From: Acidobacteriota bacterium
GTDB lineage: Bacteria > Acidobacteriota > Blastocatellia > Pyrinomonadales > Pyrinomonadaceae
NCBI GenBank assembly: GCA_020199835.1
Contig: JAIVJV010000009.1
Span: 1-64,000, forward strand
Length of the DNA: 64,000 nt
Direction: 5' to 3'
In this document: piece by piece, positions 9,348-16,976 of the stretch
Layout of the letters: each line of letters begins with the position of its first letter
Position numbering within the stretch: position 1 is the first letter of the stretch
Translations under genes and position numbers: made by a program
The notes under the pieces: model-generated
The model's database searches: none
The model's input: only the letters and a program-made list of their open reading frames with translations
Told to the model about the DNA's origin: nothing

Positions 9348-11060
9348 CTACTGCTTCTCGAGATACATCTTCGCGGCCATCTTCGTCAGCTTCCAAACAC
9401 GCGACCACGCGATGTGGCTATCGCCGTTCTCGCGCCCGGTGAGCTTGTCGAAGATCAGTTGCCGTAACGCTTTGCCTTCGCGCCGCAGCATGAACTCTCT
9501 CGCATACGGCTTCGCGGTCTCGAAGAAGCTGAAACCCGGGTCCGTCACCACACCAATGCCTTCGAGCGTCATCAACGCGCGCATGACGTAAGTGAAGTTC
9601 GACGGCAAGCGGAACGGATACTCGTAGATCACTTCAGCGAGATCGTAAGTCAGTTCCTTGAAGTTCACCTCACCAAGTTTCAGGTTCAAATAATGCGTGA
9701 ACAGACTCTCGACCACCGGACGAACCGTTTCCGGATCGACTCCGGGCTTCAGAAAGTCCAGGTTGATGATGTCCTGGCCCAGACCGTGGACGTCGCGCGC
9801 AATCACATGGAAGAACGCGTCGATCATCTGTGCCTGCAACTTCGGAGTAATCCGTCCGACCATACCGAAATCGAAGAACGCCAGATGACCGCTGTCCATC
9901 ACGAGCAAATTGCCCGGATGCGGATCGGCGTGAAAGAAACCGTCTTCGAGTAGTTGCTTCAGGTAGGTGCGAATCAGCAGCCGGTTAACCTTCACGGCGG
10001 AGATGCCGTTCGCCCGCAGGCCCTCGATATCGACAACCTTCGTGCCCCGAATGAACTCCAGCGTCAGAACGCGTGTGTTGGTGTGCGACCAAAAAACCTT
10101 CGGCACGCGGATCGCGCGCCAGGTGCGAAAGTTGTAACGAAACCTGTCGGCGTTGCGACCTTCTTTGACGTAATCCATCTCCTCGAAGATGGTGACGTGA
10201 AACTCGCGCAACATGCCTTCCCAGTCGGCGTTTTCATTCGCCCTCGGAAAGAAACGATTGGTTAGCTTCACGAGCCGGTAGAGAATCGCGATGTCGAAAC
10301 TGATCGTGGATTCGAGATCCGGTCGCTGCACTTTAACCGCGACTTCCTCACCCGTCGCGAGGCGAGCGCGATAAACCTGTCCGAGCGAAGCCGCGGCGAT
10401 CGGTTCGCTGTCGATCTCCGGATAAGCTTCGTGCAAAGGGCGACCCAGTTCCGCTTCAATCCGCGCAAACGCCTCAGCGGTCGAAAACGGGGGCACTTGA
10501 TCCTGTAACTTCGCCAGTTCCGTGACGTAAGCGAGAGGCAGCAGATCGGCACGCGTGCCCAACGTCTGACCAATCTTGATGAACGTTGGCCCAAGATCGA
10601 GTAGGGACTGGCGCAGCCAAACTGCCTGCTTCTGTAGTCGCGCGTGCTTGCGATCCGAGCCCTCAGCGCCGCGAAAGATTACGTAGCGCAGTCCGCGAAT
10701 GAAAAGATCGAACGCCGCGTCAAACTGCGCCCACATCCATGCCTTGTATTGCGCGAGACGACCGCGGTCACGCGCGACATCTCGCAACCTCGAAACGGCG
10801 CGTCGATTGAAATCCGCGCGCACGTCGTACGTGTCGAGAAATAGATAGAGCGAGAAAAGCCCGAGCACGCGCGCCACTCGCGCCGCACGCAACCAGCCGC
10901 GAAAACCGCGTCCGGCGAGAAGCTCGTTGACTAACTCTTCGGTCAACGGCCGCACTTCGCGCGTGTGCCTTTGCGGCGCCGGCTCAGCCAGCTTCAACCC
11001 GCTCGCGTTGGGCTCCGTTCGTTTATCTGTTCGTTTAACCAGGGCCTGGTTGGTCGTCAT
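9348..11060 (-). CDS. ABC1/UbiB-family atypical kinase
   Basis: 570 residues. It carries the ABC1 signatures: the KxGQ-type motif in TFIKIGQTLGTRADLLP, VAVKVQRP with the nucleotide-binding lysine, EEMDYVKEGRNADRF, HADPHPGNLLV, and FFDFGMVGR as the metal-binding DFG equivalent. UbiB/COQ8-type proteins support quinone biosynthesis and lipid homeostasis and use an atypical kinase/ATPase cycle. No ubi or men genes are adjacent, so a quinone role is family knowledge only. It is the last gene of a minus-strand operon, 8 nt after ribF. Confidence 0.88.
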   Translation of the reverse strand: MTTNQALVKRTDKRTEPNASGLKLAEPAPQRHTREVRPLTEELVNELLAGRGFRGWLRAARVARVLGLFSLYLFLDTYDVRADFNRRAVSRLRDVARDRGRLAQYKAWMWAQFDAAFDLFIRGLRYVIFRGAEGSDRKHARLQKQAVWLRQSLLDLGPTFIKIGQTLGTRADLLPLAYVTELAKLQDQVPPFSTAEAFARIEAELGRPLHEAYPEIDSEPIAAASLGQVYRARLATGEEVAVKVQRPDLESTISFDIAILYRLVKLTNRFFPRANENADWEGMLREFHVTIFEEMDYVKEGRNADRFRYNFRTWRAIRVPKVFWSHTNTRVLTLEFIRGTKVVDIEGLRANGISAVKVNRLLIRTYLKQLLEDGFFHADPHPGNLLVMDSGHLAFFDFGMVGRITPKLQAQMIDAFFHVIARDVHGLGQDIINLDFLKPGVDPETVRPVVESLFTHYLNLKLGEVNFKELTYDLAEVIYEYPFRLPSNFTYVMRALMTLEGIGVVTDPGFSFFETAKPYAREFMLRREGKALRQLIFDKLTGRENGDSHIAWSRVWKLTKMAAKMYLEKQ

Positions 11061-11068
11061 TCCAAAAC

Positions 11069-12022
11069 CTAAATTACCGACAACATGTGCTTCGTGCCCG
11101 CGCGCTCGAAATAACTTTCCGCGCGGGTCACGTCGCGTGAAATCTGCGCTTTCAACTCGTCTACTGAACTAAATCTACGCTCGTCGCGGAGACGGTATAA
11201 AAACCTGACTCGCACAACATCGCCATAGAGGTCACCGTCCCAGTTCAGTACGAACGTCTCGACCGAAGGTTCCGACGCGTCCCCAAACGTCGGTCTGAGC
11301 CCGATATTTGTTACGCTGCGGCGCCATTGTCCATCAATTAAAGTGCCGCTGACGTAAACTCCGTTCCGGGGTATGACGCGGTTGTGTGGGTGCAGGTTGG
11401 CCGTTGGGAAACCGAGCTTATGGCCGCGTTCTGAGCCTCTTTCGACCCGCCCTTCGACACCGTAAGGACGACCCAACATGCGGCGCGCGAGGTTCACCTG
11501 GCCGCGTGCGAGCAGGTCGCGAATCTTGCTTGAACTCACGCGGTGCCCGCGCAACCTGACTTCCGGCACCTCACCAGCTACGAAGCCAAGCTCATCGCCC
11601 AGACGCTTCAACAGTTCGATGTTGCCTTCGCGGTTGTGTCCGAAAGCAAACCCTTTTCCGAGGTAGACTTCACGCGCGTGCAGCCGATCCATGACCACGT
11701 CGCGGAGGAAATGTTCGGCGCTGACCGTGGAAAACTGTTTCGTGAAGCGGACTACTATCGTTTGTTCGATACCGAGAACGCCGAAGCCTTCGATCTTCTG
11801 ATCGAACGTCTGGAGCAGCGGCGGCGCAGACTCAGGATGCAGCACCGCGCGCGGATGCGGGTCGAAAGTGATCACCGTCGGCACTGCGCCGAGCGCGCGT
11901 GCACGTTCGACCACAGTGCTCATGATCAATTGGTGGCCCAGGTGAAGACCGTCAAACACGCCGAGTGTGAGCACGGTTGGGCGGTGGATCTCCGCGTTGT
12001 CAGTACCGTGAAAGAGACGCAT
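11069..12022 (-). CDS. ribF: bifunctional riboflavin kinase / FAD synthetase
   Basis: 317 residues, the usual RibF length. The N-terminal adenylyltransferase domain has GVFDGLHLGHQ (HxGH-like), TFDPHPRAV and the RVSSSKIRDLL signature near residue 160. The C-terminal riboflavin kinase domain has GRPYGVEGRVERG, KLGFPTAN (the FPTAN Mg-ATP motif) and NGVYV. It converts riboflavin to FMN and then FAD in the cytoplasm. It sits 6 nt after the MBL hydrolase and 8 nt before the ABC1 gene. No FMN riboswitch is evident upstream. Confidence 0.93.
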   Translation of the reverse strand: MRLFHGTDNAEIHRPTVLTLGVFDGLHLGHQLIMSTVVERARALGAVPTVITFDPHPRAVLHPESAPPLLQTFDQKIEGFGVLGIEQTIVVRFTKQFSTVSAEHFLRDVVMDRLHAREVYLGKGFAFGHNREGNIELLKRLGDELGFVAGEVPEVRLRGHRVSSSKIRDLLARGQVNLARRMLGRPYGVEGRVERGSERGHKLGFPTANLHPHNRVIPRNGVYVSGTLIDGQWRRSVTNIGLRPTFGDASEPSVETFVLNWDGDLYGDVVRVRFLYRLRDERRFSSVDELKAQISRDVTRAESYFERAGTKHMLSVI

Positions 12023-12028
12023 CAGAAG

Positions 12029-12790
12029 TTATTCGACTACCAGTCCGTCGTAAGCAAACTCGACGCCGGGTGGGAGCCGCGCTGAGTCGCGACCATGTTT
12101 GATGTCGTGCGCAATGTGCGTGAAGAACGTGCGCCGCGGTTTTATCTGCGCGATGTATTCCAGCGCGCGATCGACCCACAGGTGCGTCGGATGTTCGCGA
12201 AAACGCAAACAGTCAAGCACGAGCACGTCGAGATCCTGCAACGAGTCGATTGTTTCTGCCGGTATATCGCTAAGATCCGTCAGATACGCGAAGTCGTTGA
12301 AGCGATAGGCCATCACCGGCAGGCGCCCGTGAATCACTTCGAGCGGAGTGATCACGAGTTCAGGACCGATACAAAACGGCGCGCGATGATAGACCGTGTA
12401 GGGAATCACCTGCGGCAGACCGCCGCCGAAGTGCGACGGTTCGAAGATGTACTTGAAGATACGCTTGATATCGACCCACGCGCGTTCGTTTGCATGAACG
12501 CCGAGTGCGCCGAAGCGAAAGTTGAGTGGACGGATGTCGTCCAGACCGAAGATGTGATCGGCGTGGCAGTGCGTGATCAGGACGGCGTCGAGTGACTTGA
12601 GACCGAAGCGCAGTGCTTGCTGGCGGAAGTCGCTCGAGGTGTCAACGAGTATCGTCCTGCCCGCGTGTTCGATGATTACTGAAACTCGCAGCCGCTTGTC
12701 GCGCGGATCGTCCGAGGTACAGGTCTCACATTCGCAACCAATCGACGGGACTCCCGTCGAGGTTCCGGTACCAAGGAAAGTGAGTTTCAT
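12029..12790 (-). CDS. MBL-fold metallohydrolase, PhnP-like
   Basis: 253 residues. It starts with the FLGTGTSTGVPSIGCECETC segment typical of the PhnP/YycJ-type branch, including the two paired cysteines of a structural metal site. Metal ligands are provided by ITHCHADHIFGLDD (HxHxDH) near residue 76, with further histidines around GRLPVMAYRF and FFTHIAHD. PhnP cleaves cyclic phosphodiesters, but this protein is not beside phn genes, so the substrate is unknown. The start codon overlaps the stop of the DUF1844 gene by 4 nt, showing translational coupling. Confidence 0.85.
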   Translation of the reverse strand: MKLTFLGTGTSTGVPSIGCECETCTSDDPRDKRLRVSVIIEHAGRTILVDTSSDFRQQALRFGLKSLDAVLITHCHADHIFGLDDIRPLNFRFGALGVHANERAWVDIKRIFKYIFEPSHFGGGLPQVIPYTVYHRAPFCIGPELVITPLEVIHGRLPVMAYRFNDFAYLTDLSDIPAETIDSLQDLDVLVLDCLRFREHPTHLWVDRALEYIAQIKPRRTFFTHIAHDIKHGRDSARLPPGVEFAYDGLVVE

Positions 12791-13332
12791 CTCCCACCGG
12801 TGATATCGCCGCCTGAGAAGCGCTGCGCTTTTGGCGGAGCGTTGATTAGCGAAACGTATTGCATGCGGAGATCGGCCAGCAGGCCCTCGAGCATCTGCTG
12901 CTCTTTCGACGTGAGATTTCCCGCCGTCTTCTTTTGCAGCATCCCGAGCACATCGATCCAGTGTTTGCCTAACTCAACATCGACCTCGCGCTGATGCGTA
13001 ACCGGATGTTCCATCATCCCGAGCGCCGAAGCCGCGTTCGAAGCAATCGACATGATGAAACTGAGAAACCCCGCCGGGTCGCGAGCATCTGCCAGTTCCT
13101 CTTCGGTGAACTCTTCTTCCAGGTCGCCTGGCATGTCGGCCGGTGGCGGAGTAGTCGCCGCTTCGGGTTCCCGGGCAGTCTCAGTCGCTGCTCCGGCGGT
13201 AGCTTCAGCGGCAGCGCTTACCGGTTCCGGCTTTGGTTCAGGTCGCTCTTCTGGAGGAAGATCGCGCGGGCTTCCGTCAGGATTGAACGGCCGCCGATCC
13301 GTTACTTTAAAAGTTGGTTGATCGTTACTCAT
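12787..13332 (-). CDS. DUF1844 domain protein
   Basis: 181 residues. The first ~85 are acidic and proline/alanine-rich (low complexity, probably disordered). Residues about 90-170 match DUF1844: GFLSFIMSIASNAASALGM, then VDVELGKHWIDVLGMLQKKT and a C-terminal LRMQYVSL. DUF1844 proteins are small, mostly found in Acidobacteriota and deltaproteobacterial lineages, and have no assigned function. It is the first gene of the operon DUF1844 - MBL - ribF - ABC1 and is divergent from mazG, with 45 nt between them. Confidence 0.8.
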   Translation of the reverse strand: MSNDQPTFKVTDRRPFNPDGSPRDLPPEERPEPKPEPVSAAAEATAGAATETAREPEAATTPPPADMPGDLEEEFTEEELADARDPAGFLSFIMSIASNAASALGMMEHPVTHQREVDVELGKHWIDVLGMLQKKTAGNLTSKEQQMLEGLLADLRMQYVSLINAPPKAQRFSGGDITGGR

Positions 13333-13377
13333 AACTCTGTTTGTGAATTTTGCCTGATGGTAGCATAGACTACTGCC

Positions 13378-14223
13378 ATGCCCACAACCTTCAACGATCT
13401 CGTAAAACTTATGGAGCGTCTACGCTCGCCAAACGGTTGTCCATGGGACCGCGAACAGACGTACGCCACGCTCGCGCCCATGCTGCTCGAAGAAGCTTAC
13501 GAGGCTTTCGAAGCGGTCGAAGACGCTCGCGAAGGCCGCCCCGCTGAACTCCGCGACGAACTCGGCGATCTGCTGTTTCAAATCGTCTTTTACGCGCAGG
13601 TCGCGAAAGAACGCGACGAGTTCACGATGGACGACGTCATAGCCGCAATTCACGACAAGATGGTGCGCCGCCATCCGCACGTCTTCGGCGACGTCACGGC
13701 CGACGATTCAGCGACAGTCCTGCTCAACTGGGAAACGATGAAGGCCGAGGAACGACGCGCCGCGGGCAAGACTGAAGAAGTGAAAACCTCGCTGCTGAAC
13801 GGCGTCTCGTCAAAAGCTCCGGCATTGATGGAGGCTCATCAACTCTCGACGAAAGCCGCGCGCGTAGGGTTCGACTGGAAAAGCGTTGACGATATTTTTG
13901 ACAAGTTACAGGAAGAGATCGAAGAGTTGCGCCGCGCGATCACGGAACACGCTAACCTCAAAGACGAAGCAAACCACGCGCGCGTGCGCGAAGAGATCGG
14001 CGACCTGCTTTTCGCGGCGACGAACATCGCGCGCCACATGCAAGTCGAACCGGAAGCGGCGCTGAAACTCACGAACCGCAAGTTCCGCCGCCGGTTCGCC
14101 TTCATCGAAACTTCACTTCACGATCGTGGCCAGGCGTTCGACCAGACTTCAATAGATGAAATGGAAGGATTATGGCAGGAGGCAAAGTCCACGGATTACA
14201 CAGATGAAAAGAAATCGGTGTAA
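13378..14223 (+). CDS. mazG: nucleoside triphosphate pyrophosphohydrolase MazG
   Basis: 281 residues with two MazG NTP-PPase domains. The first has LRSPNGCPWDREQTY, then EEAYEAFEAVED and ELGDLLFQIVFYA with the ExxE..ExxD metal-binding residues. The second has KLQEEIEELRRAI and REEIGDLLFAATNIARH. MazG hydrolyses (d)NTPs to monophosphates and can lower ppGpp levels, acting in nucleotide sanitation. The last ~13 codons (STDYTDEKKSV) are encoded inside an inverted repeat that looks like a dispersed element, so the natural C-terminus may have been altered. It is convergent with the M48 gene. Confidence 0.92.
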   Translation: MPTTFNDLVKLMERLRSPNGCPWDREQTYATLAPMLLEEAYEAFEAVEDAREGRPAELRDELGDLLFQIVFYAQVAKERDEFTMDDVIAAIHDKMVRRHPHVFGDVTADDSATVLLNWETMKAEERRAAGKTEEVKTSLLNGVSSKAPALMEAHQLSTKAARVGFDWKSVDDIFDKLQEEIEELRRAITEHANLKDEANHARVREEIGDLLFAATNIARHMQVEPEAALKLTNRKFRRRFAFIETSLHDRGQAFDQTSIDEMEGLWQEAKSTDYTDEKKSV

Positions 14224-14230
14224 TCCGTGG
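14189..14230. repeat. 13-bp inverted repeat spanning the mazG stop
   Basis: CCACGGATTACAC at 14189-14201 is a perfect reverse complement of 14218-14230, with a 16-nt A-rich loop. The mazG stop codon (14221-14223) lies in the right arm. The arm sequence resembles the dispersed CACGGATTACACAGAT repeats seen in many environmental genomes. It may end transcription between the convergent genes, though no T-tract follows. Confidence 0.75.
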
Positions 14231-14243
14231 ATGAGTTAGTTAC

Positions 14244-14277
14244 TCGTTTATTCTCAACGATCGTTTATTCTCAACGA
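14244..14277. repeat. 17-bp perfect tandem duplication
   Basis: The unit at 14244-14260 is repeated exactly at 14261-14277. It covers the last codons and stop of the M48 gene, so the terminal RINDR of that protein arises within the duplication. It is probably a recent slippage event. Confidence 0.8.
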
Positions 14278-15672
14278 CCGCAACACTTGATTGAACGCAT
14301 TGTCGAAGGCGCGTTCGTTCTGCGGCGCGACCGCCACCATGTAGAACAGTTGGCCATTACGCAGTTGCGTCGTGATCAGCCTGATAGTCTCCGGACCCCC
14401 AGTCGCCTCGTTGACGTTGCTCAACGTGGCCCACAGAGCGTTACGTCCGTCGAGCGTCGTGCGCTGATAGTTACCGCTCGCTCGCAGATTCCGATTTCCC
14501 TGAGCCAGTCCACTGATCAGCTCATCGGTCGCGCGTTGCAAATTGCGGTTGTTCGGCTGTATCACACCAAAACTGGCGCCGTGAGTAAACACGGCCTGAC
14601 CGTTCACCGAGCCATAGCCGCCTTCCGGCACAAACCAAACCGAACTTCCCTGGTCGAGCTGGCGCCAGTTAGCCGGTACGTTCACCCGCACACCGCCGTT
14701 GAATATCGAAACGTTCTGGTAACGGGTTGACGGATACTCCACGCGTCCAGCCGGCGCGCGATCCGGATAGCTGGTGTTTTCGCCCCTCGGATTACGTTGT
14801 CCACTGCGAGCTATCTCCTCCATCGAAGGAGCAGCGCCATGGCCGCGCAATCGTTCTTGAACACGTGCAAACTCGCGGCTGTCATCGCGAACCGAATTAT
14901 CGACTCGTAGCATCTGGGCTTCGCGATTGATGCGCGCATAACGATCGCTTGGGCTGGGGTGGCTACTCAGGAACCCTCCAGAGGAACCGCCACCTTGTTG
15001 CTCGATCGTCCGAAACATGTTTGCCAGATCGCGCGGATCGTAACCGGCCGCGGCCATCATCTGGGCGCCGAGAATGTCAGCTTCTGTTTCGTACTCGCGG
15101 CTGAACTTCAAAAGGTAAACAGCAAACGGTGCCTGGGCCAACTGGCCCACGTTTGGATTACGTGTCAGGATCGTTCCCGCAATGCCGGCGATCGCTGCGA
15201 GCGTTCCGTACTTTTGTCCTTTGGTCGCCTGCGCGGTGCCGTGACGCAACGCAACGTGACTGATCTCGTGGGCCATCACGCCGGCCATCTCGCCTTCACT
15301 ACGCGCCGCCTCGATCATGCCGCGATTGACGTACATTGGTCCACCGGGCAGCGCGAACGCGTTGATGTCGCGCGCGTTTATGACTTTGAAGAAGTAATCA
15401 AATTCGGGGTGTCGAAACTGTTGTGGAATCGCGGCCACCAGCCGTTCGCCCACGCGCTCTACGTAGCTCTGAACCTGTGCATCGTTCAGCAAAGGAAATT
15501 GTTGCTCTGCTTCCTGCGCTGCCTGGCGTCCGAGCTTGACGTCGTCCTGAATACTAAACTTGTTACTGTGATACTTGAGCTGCGTCTGCGCCGCGATCGA
15601 GAACGGCAGCGCCATCATCGCGACCAAGGCAACCCACGCAATCAGTGATTTTCTTTTAATCATTAATCTCAT
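14254..15672 (-). CDS. M48-family metalloprotease, BepA/YfgC-like
   Basis: About 472 residues. It has an N-terminal signal peptide ending near SIAAQ, then a peptidase M48 domain with VMAHEISHVALRHG (HExxH zinc site) near residue 130 and the third-ligand region YETEADILGAQMMAAAGYDP. Members such as BepA act in periplasmic outer-membrane protein quality control. The C-terminal ~180 residues (from RVEYPSTRYQNVSIFNGG) form a separate beta-rich domain common in acidobacterial M48 proteins. ATG at 15672 is preferred because AGAGG lies just upstream; the in-frame GTG at 15678 overlaps that ribosome-binding site. Confidence 0.85.
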   Translation of the reverse strand: MRLMIKRKSLIAWVALVAMMALPFSIAAQTQLKYHSNKFSIQDDVKLGRQAAQEAEQQFPLLNDAQVQSYVERVGERLVAAIPQQFRHPEFDYFFKVINARDINAFALPGGPMYVNRGMIEAARSEGEMAGVMAHEISHVALRHGTAQATKGQKYGTLAAIAGIAGTILTRNPNVGQLAQAPFAVYLLKFSREYETEADILGAQMMAAAGYDPRDLANMFRTIEQQGGGSSGGFLSSHPSPSDRYARINREAQMLRVDNSVRDDSREFARVQERLRGHGAAPSMEEIARSGQRNPRGENTSYPDRAPAGRVEYPSTRYQNVSIFNGGVRVNVPANWRQLDQGSSVWFVPEGGYGSVNGQAVFTHGASFGVIQPNNRNLQRATDELISGLAQGNRNLRASGNYQRTTLDGRNALWATLSNVNEATGGPETIRLITTQLRNGQLFYMVAVAPQNERAFDNAFNQVLRSLRINDR

Positions 15673-15822
15673 AACCACCTCTTACCCTTTTTCCGAGATT
15701 CATGCACCAAAACGCAACAGGAATACACGTACGGGAGATCGGTTTTCGTCGGGAAAAGCGCCCATTTTTCAATAAACCGGGCGGCCCTGCAGTTATCATG
15801 CAATGAAAATGCCAGTGGTGGG

Positions 15823-16500
15823 TCAGCCGCCCGTCCGCGGCTCAATATGGCGGTTAAACCACTGAGCCGGTTCGGCCAGCGGAACAATCCGATGTGGCTC
15901 GCCACGCCAGACGCGAATCATCGAGATTACGAGAAACACCTTACTCGCGATGCCGAAGACCACTTCGCCAAAGCTGGTGCCGCTAATGTCGCCAATCACG
16001 CCCAGCATGGTTGCCAGCGCCAGAATGGCGATGTGCAAGGCCAAAGCTTGCGACGCATGAAAGCGCACTCTCACTTCCGGCCGCGCAGCAAGAAACAGCT
16101 CCAGCAGCGAAGCAATGATGCCGACATAAGGCACGTACGCCAACAGCAACGCCCAATTCTCAGGGATGCCGAGGCCCATCACCGTTCGCGACGTAGGTGG
16201 ATTTGCTATCGGGGTTTGGTAAGGATTCGCCGCCGGTTGTTGATACTGAGTTGGCGGTGCGTATGTGGGAGGAGGTACAAACACTGACGGATACGACGCG
16301 TCGAGCGGAGGTGTGTCGTAGCGTCGGGTCGGGGCTTCGGAGTAGGCACTCTGTCGCGCATTCTCGTTGGCGTTGCGTCCGACTTCGCGCGTCGCGCCAC
16401 GTACCTGCTGCGTCGGCGGGCCGCCCCAGGATTCTTCAGCCTTACGTTCAACGTCGGGATCGAGCGGGTTAGTGTCGTATTTGCTCTTCTTCGTCTCCAT
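15823..16500 (-). CDS. proline-rich membrane protein, DUF4870/Tic20-like
   Basis: About 225 residues. The N-terminal half (METKKSKYDTNPLDPDVER then proline/tyrosine-rich repeats) is probably cytoplasmic and disordered. From residue about 115, three or four hydrophobic segments follow (NWALLLAYVPYVGIIASLLELFL; ALALHIAILALATML; VVFGIASKVFLVISMI), with FHASQALALH resembling the RFHAxQ motif of DUF4870/Tic20-like proteins. Start 16500 is chosen because GAGG lies 5 nt upstream; the open frame extends further but into the next gene. The function is unknown. It ends the aspS operon. Confidence 0.65.
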   Translation of the reverse strand: METKKSKYDTNPLDPDVERKAEESWGGPPTQQVRGATREVGRNANENARQSAYSEAPTRRYDTPPLDASYPSVFVPPPTYAPPTQYQQPAANPYQTPIANPPTSRTVMGLGIPENWALLLAYVPYVGIIASLLELFLAARPEVRVRFHASQALALHIAILALATMLGVIGDISGTSFGEVVFGIASKVFLVISMIRVWRGEPHRIVPLAEPAQWFNRHIEPRTGG

Positions 16501-16552
16501 CGTCGCCTCGCGCATCGCTCCTGGTCCCACCGCGACGAGCGTCGTTTTAATC

Positions 16553-16975
16553 TTACTCGCCCGCGATTTCATACTCAACCTGCTGCCATCGCTGTTCACG
16601 TTCACATATGGAAAACGCGTTAACGGCGGCTTCGGTTCCGCCGAGACCGACAATCAGGTAAGTTGCTGAAGGGTAATAAGCAAGCCGAACGTCCGTTTCC
16701 GAAGGACTCGGATCGACCGCGCGTGGATGTGAGTGGTAGATGGCGAGCAGTTCCTCCCCGCGTTCGCGCATTAGGCGCTGGGCAGCGAAGAGGTCTTCGG
16801 GCGCGGCTTCGTACCCAAGTTCGGGATTGGCGGTGACGTTTCGCAGACGATAGATCGTACGGGCGTTGTGCTCAGAGCCGCCGCCAATCAAGCCACAACA
16901 TTCTGCCGGGGCCACTTCGCGCGCGTGAGCAATCATCGCGTCGAGGTGTTCGCGCAGCAGCCGGATGGTAGGCAT
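16553..16975 (-). CDS. M67/JAMM-family metallopeptidase
   Basis: 140 residues with the JAMM zinc motif: an upstream glutamate in VAPAECCGLIGG (residue about 25) and YHSHPRAVDPSPSETD near residue 80. The loop between HSH and SETD is one residue longer than the usual bacterial H-x-H-x7-S-x2-D pattern. Bacterial relatives (Mec+/CysO peptidase type) remove sulfur-carrier or ubiquitin-like proteins. No ubiquitin-like gene is adjacent, so the partner is unknown. The start is 1 nt after the aspS stop, so translation is probably coupled. Confidence 0.82.
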   Translation of the reverse strand: MPTIRLLREHLDAMIAHAREVAPAECCGLIGGGSEHNARTIYRLRNVTANPELGYEAAPEDLFAAQRLMRERGEELLAIYHSHPRAVDPSPSETDVRLAYYPSATYLIVGLGGTEAAVNAFSICEREQRWQQVEYEIAGE

Positions 16976-16976
16976 T

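Noticed and set aside
14959..15648. 229-codon frame antisense to the M48 protease
   Set aside because: Arginine/histidine-rich translation without any family resemblance, opposite a well-supported HExxH protease.
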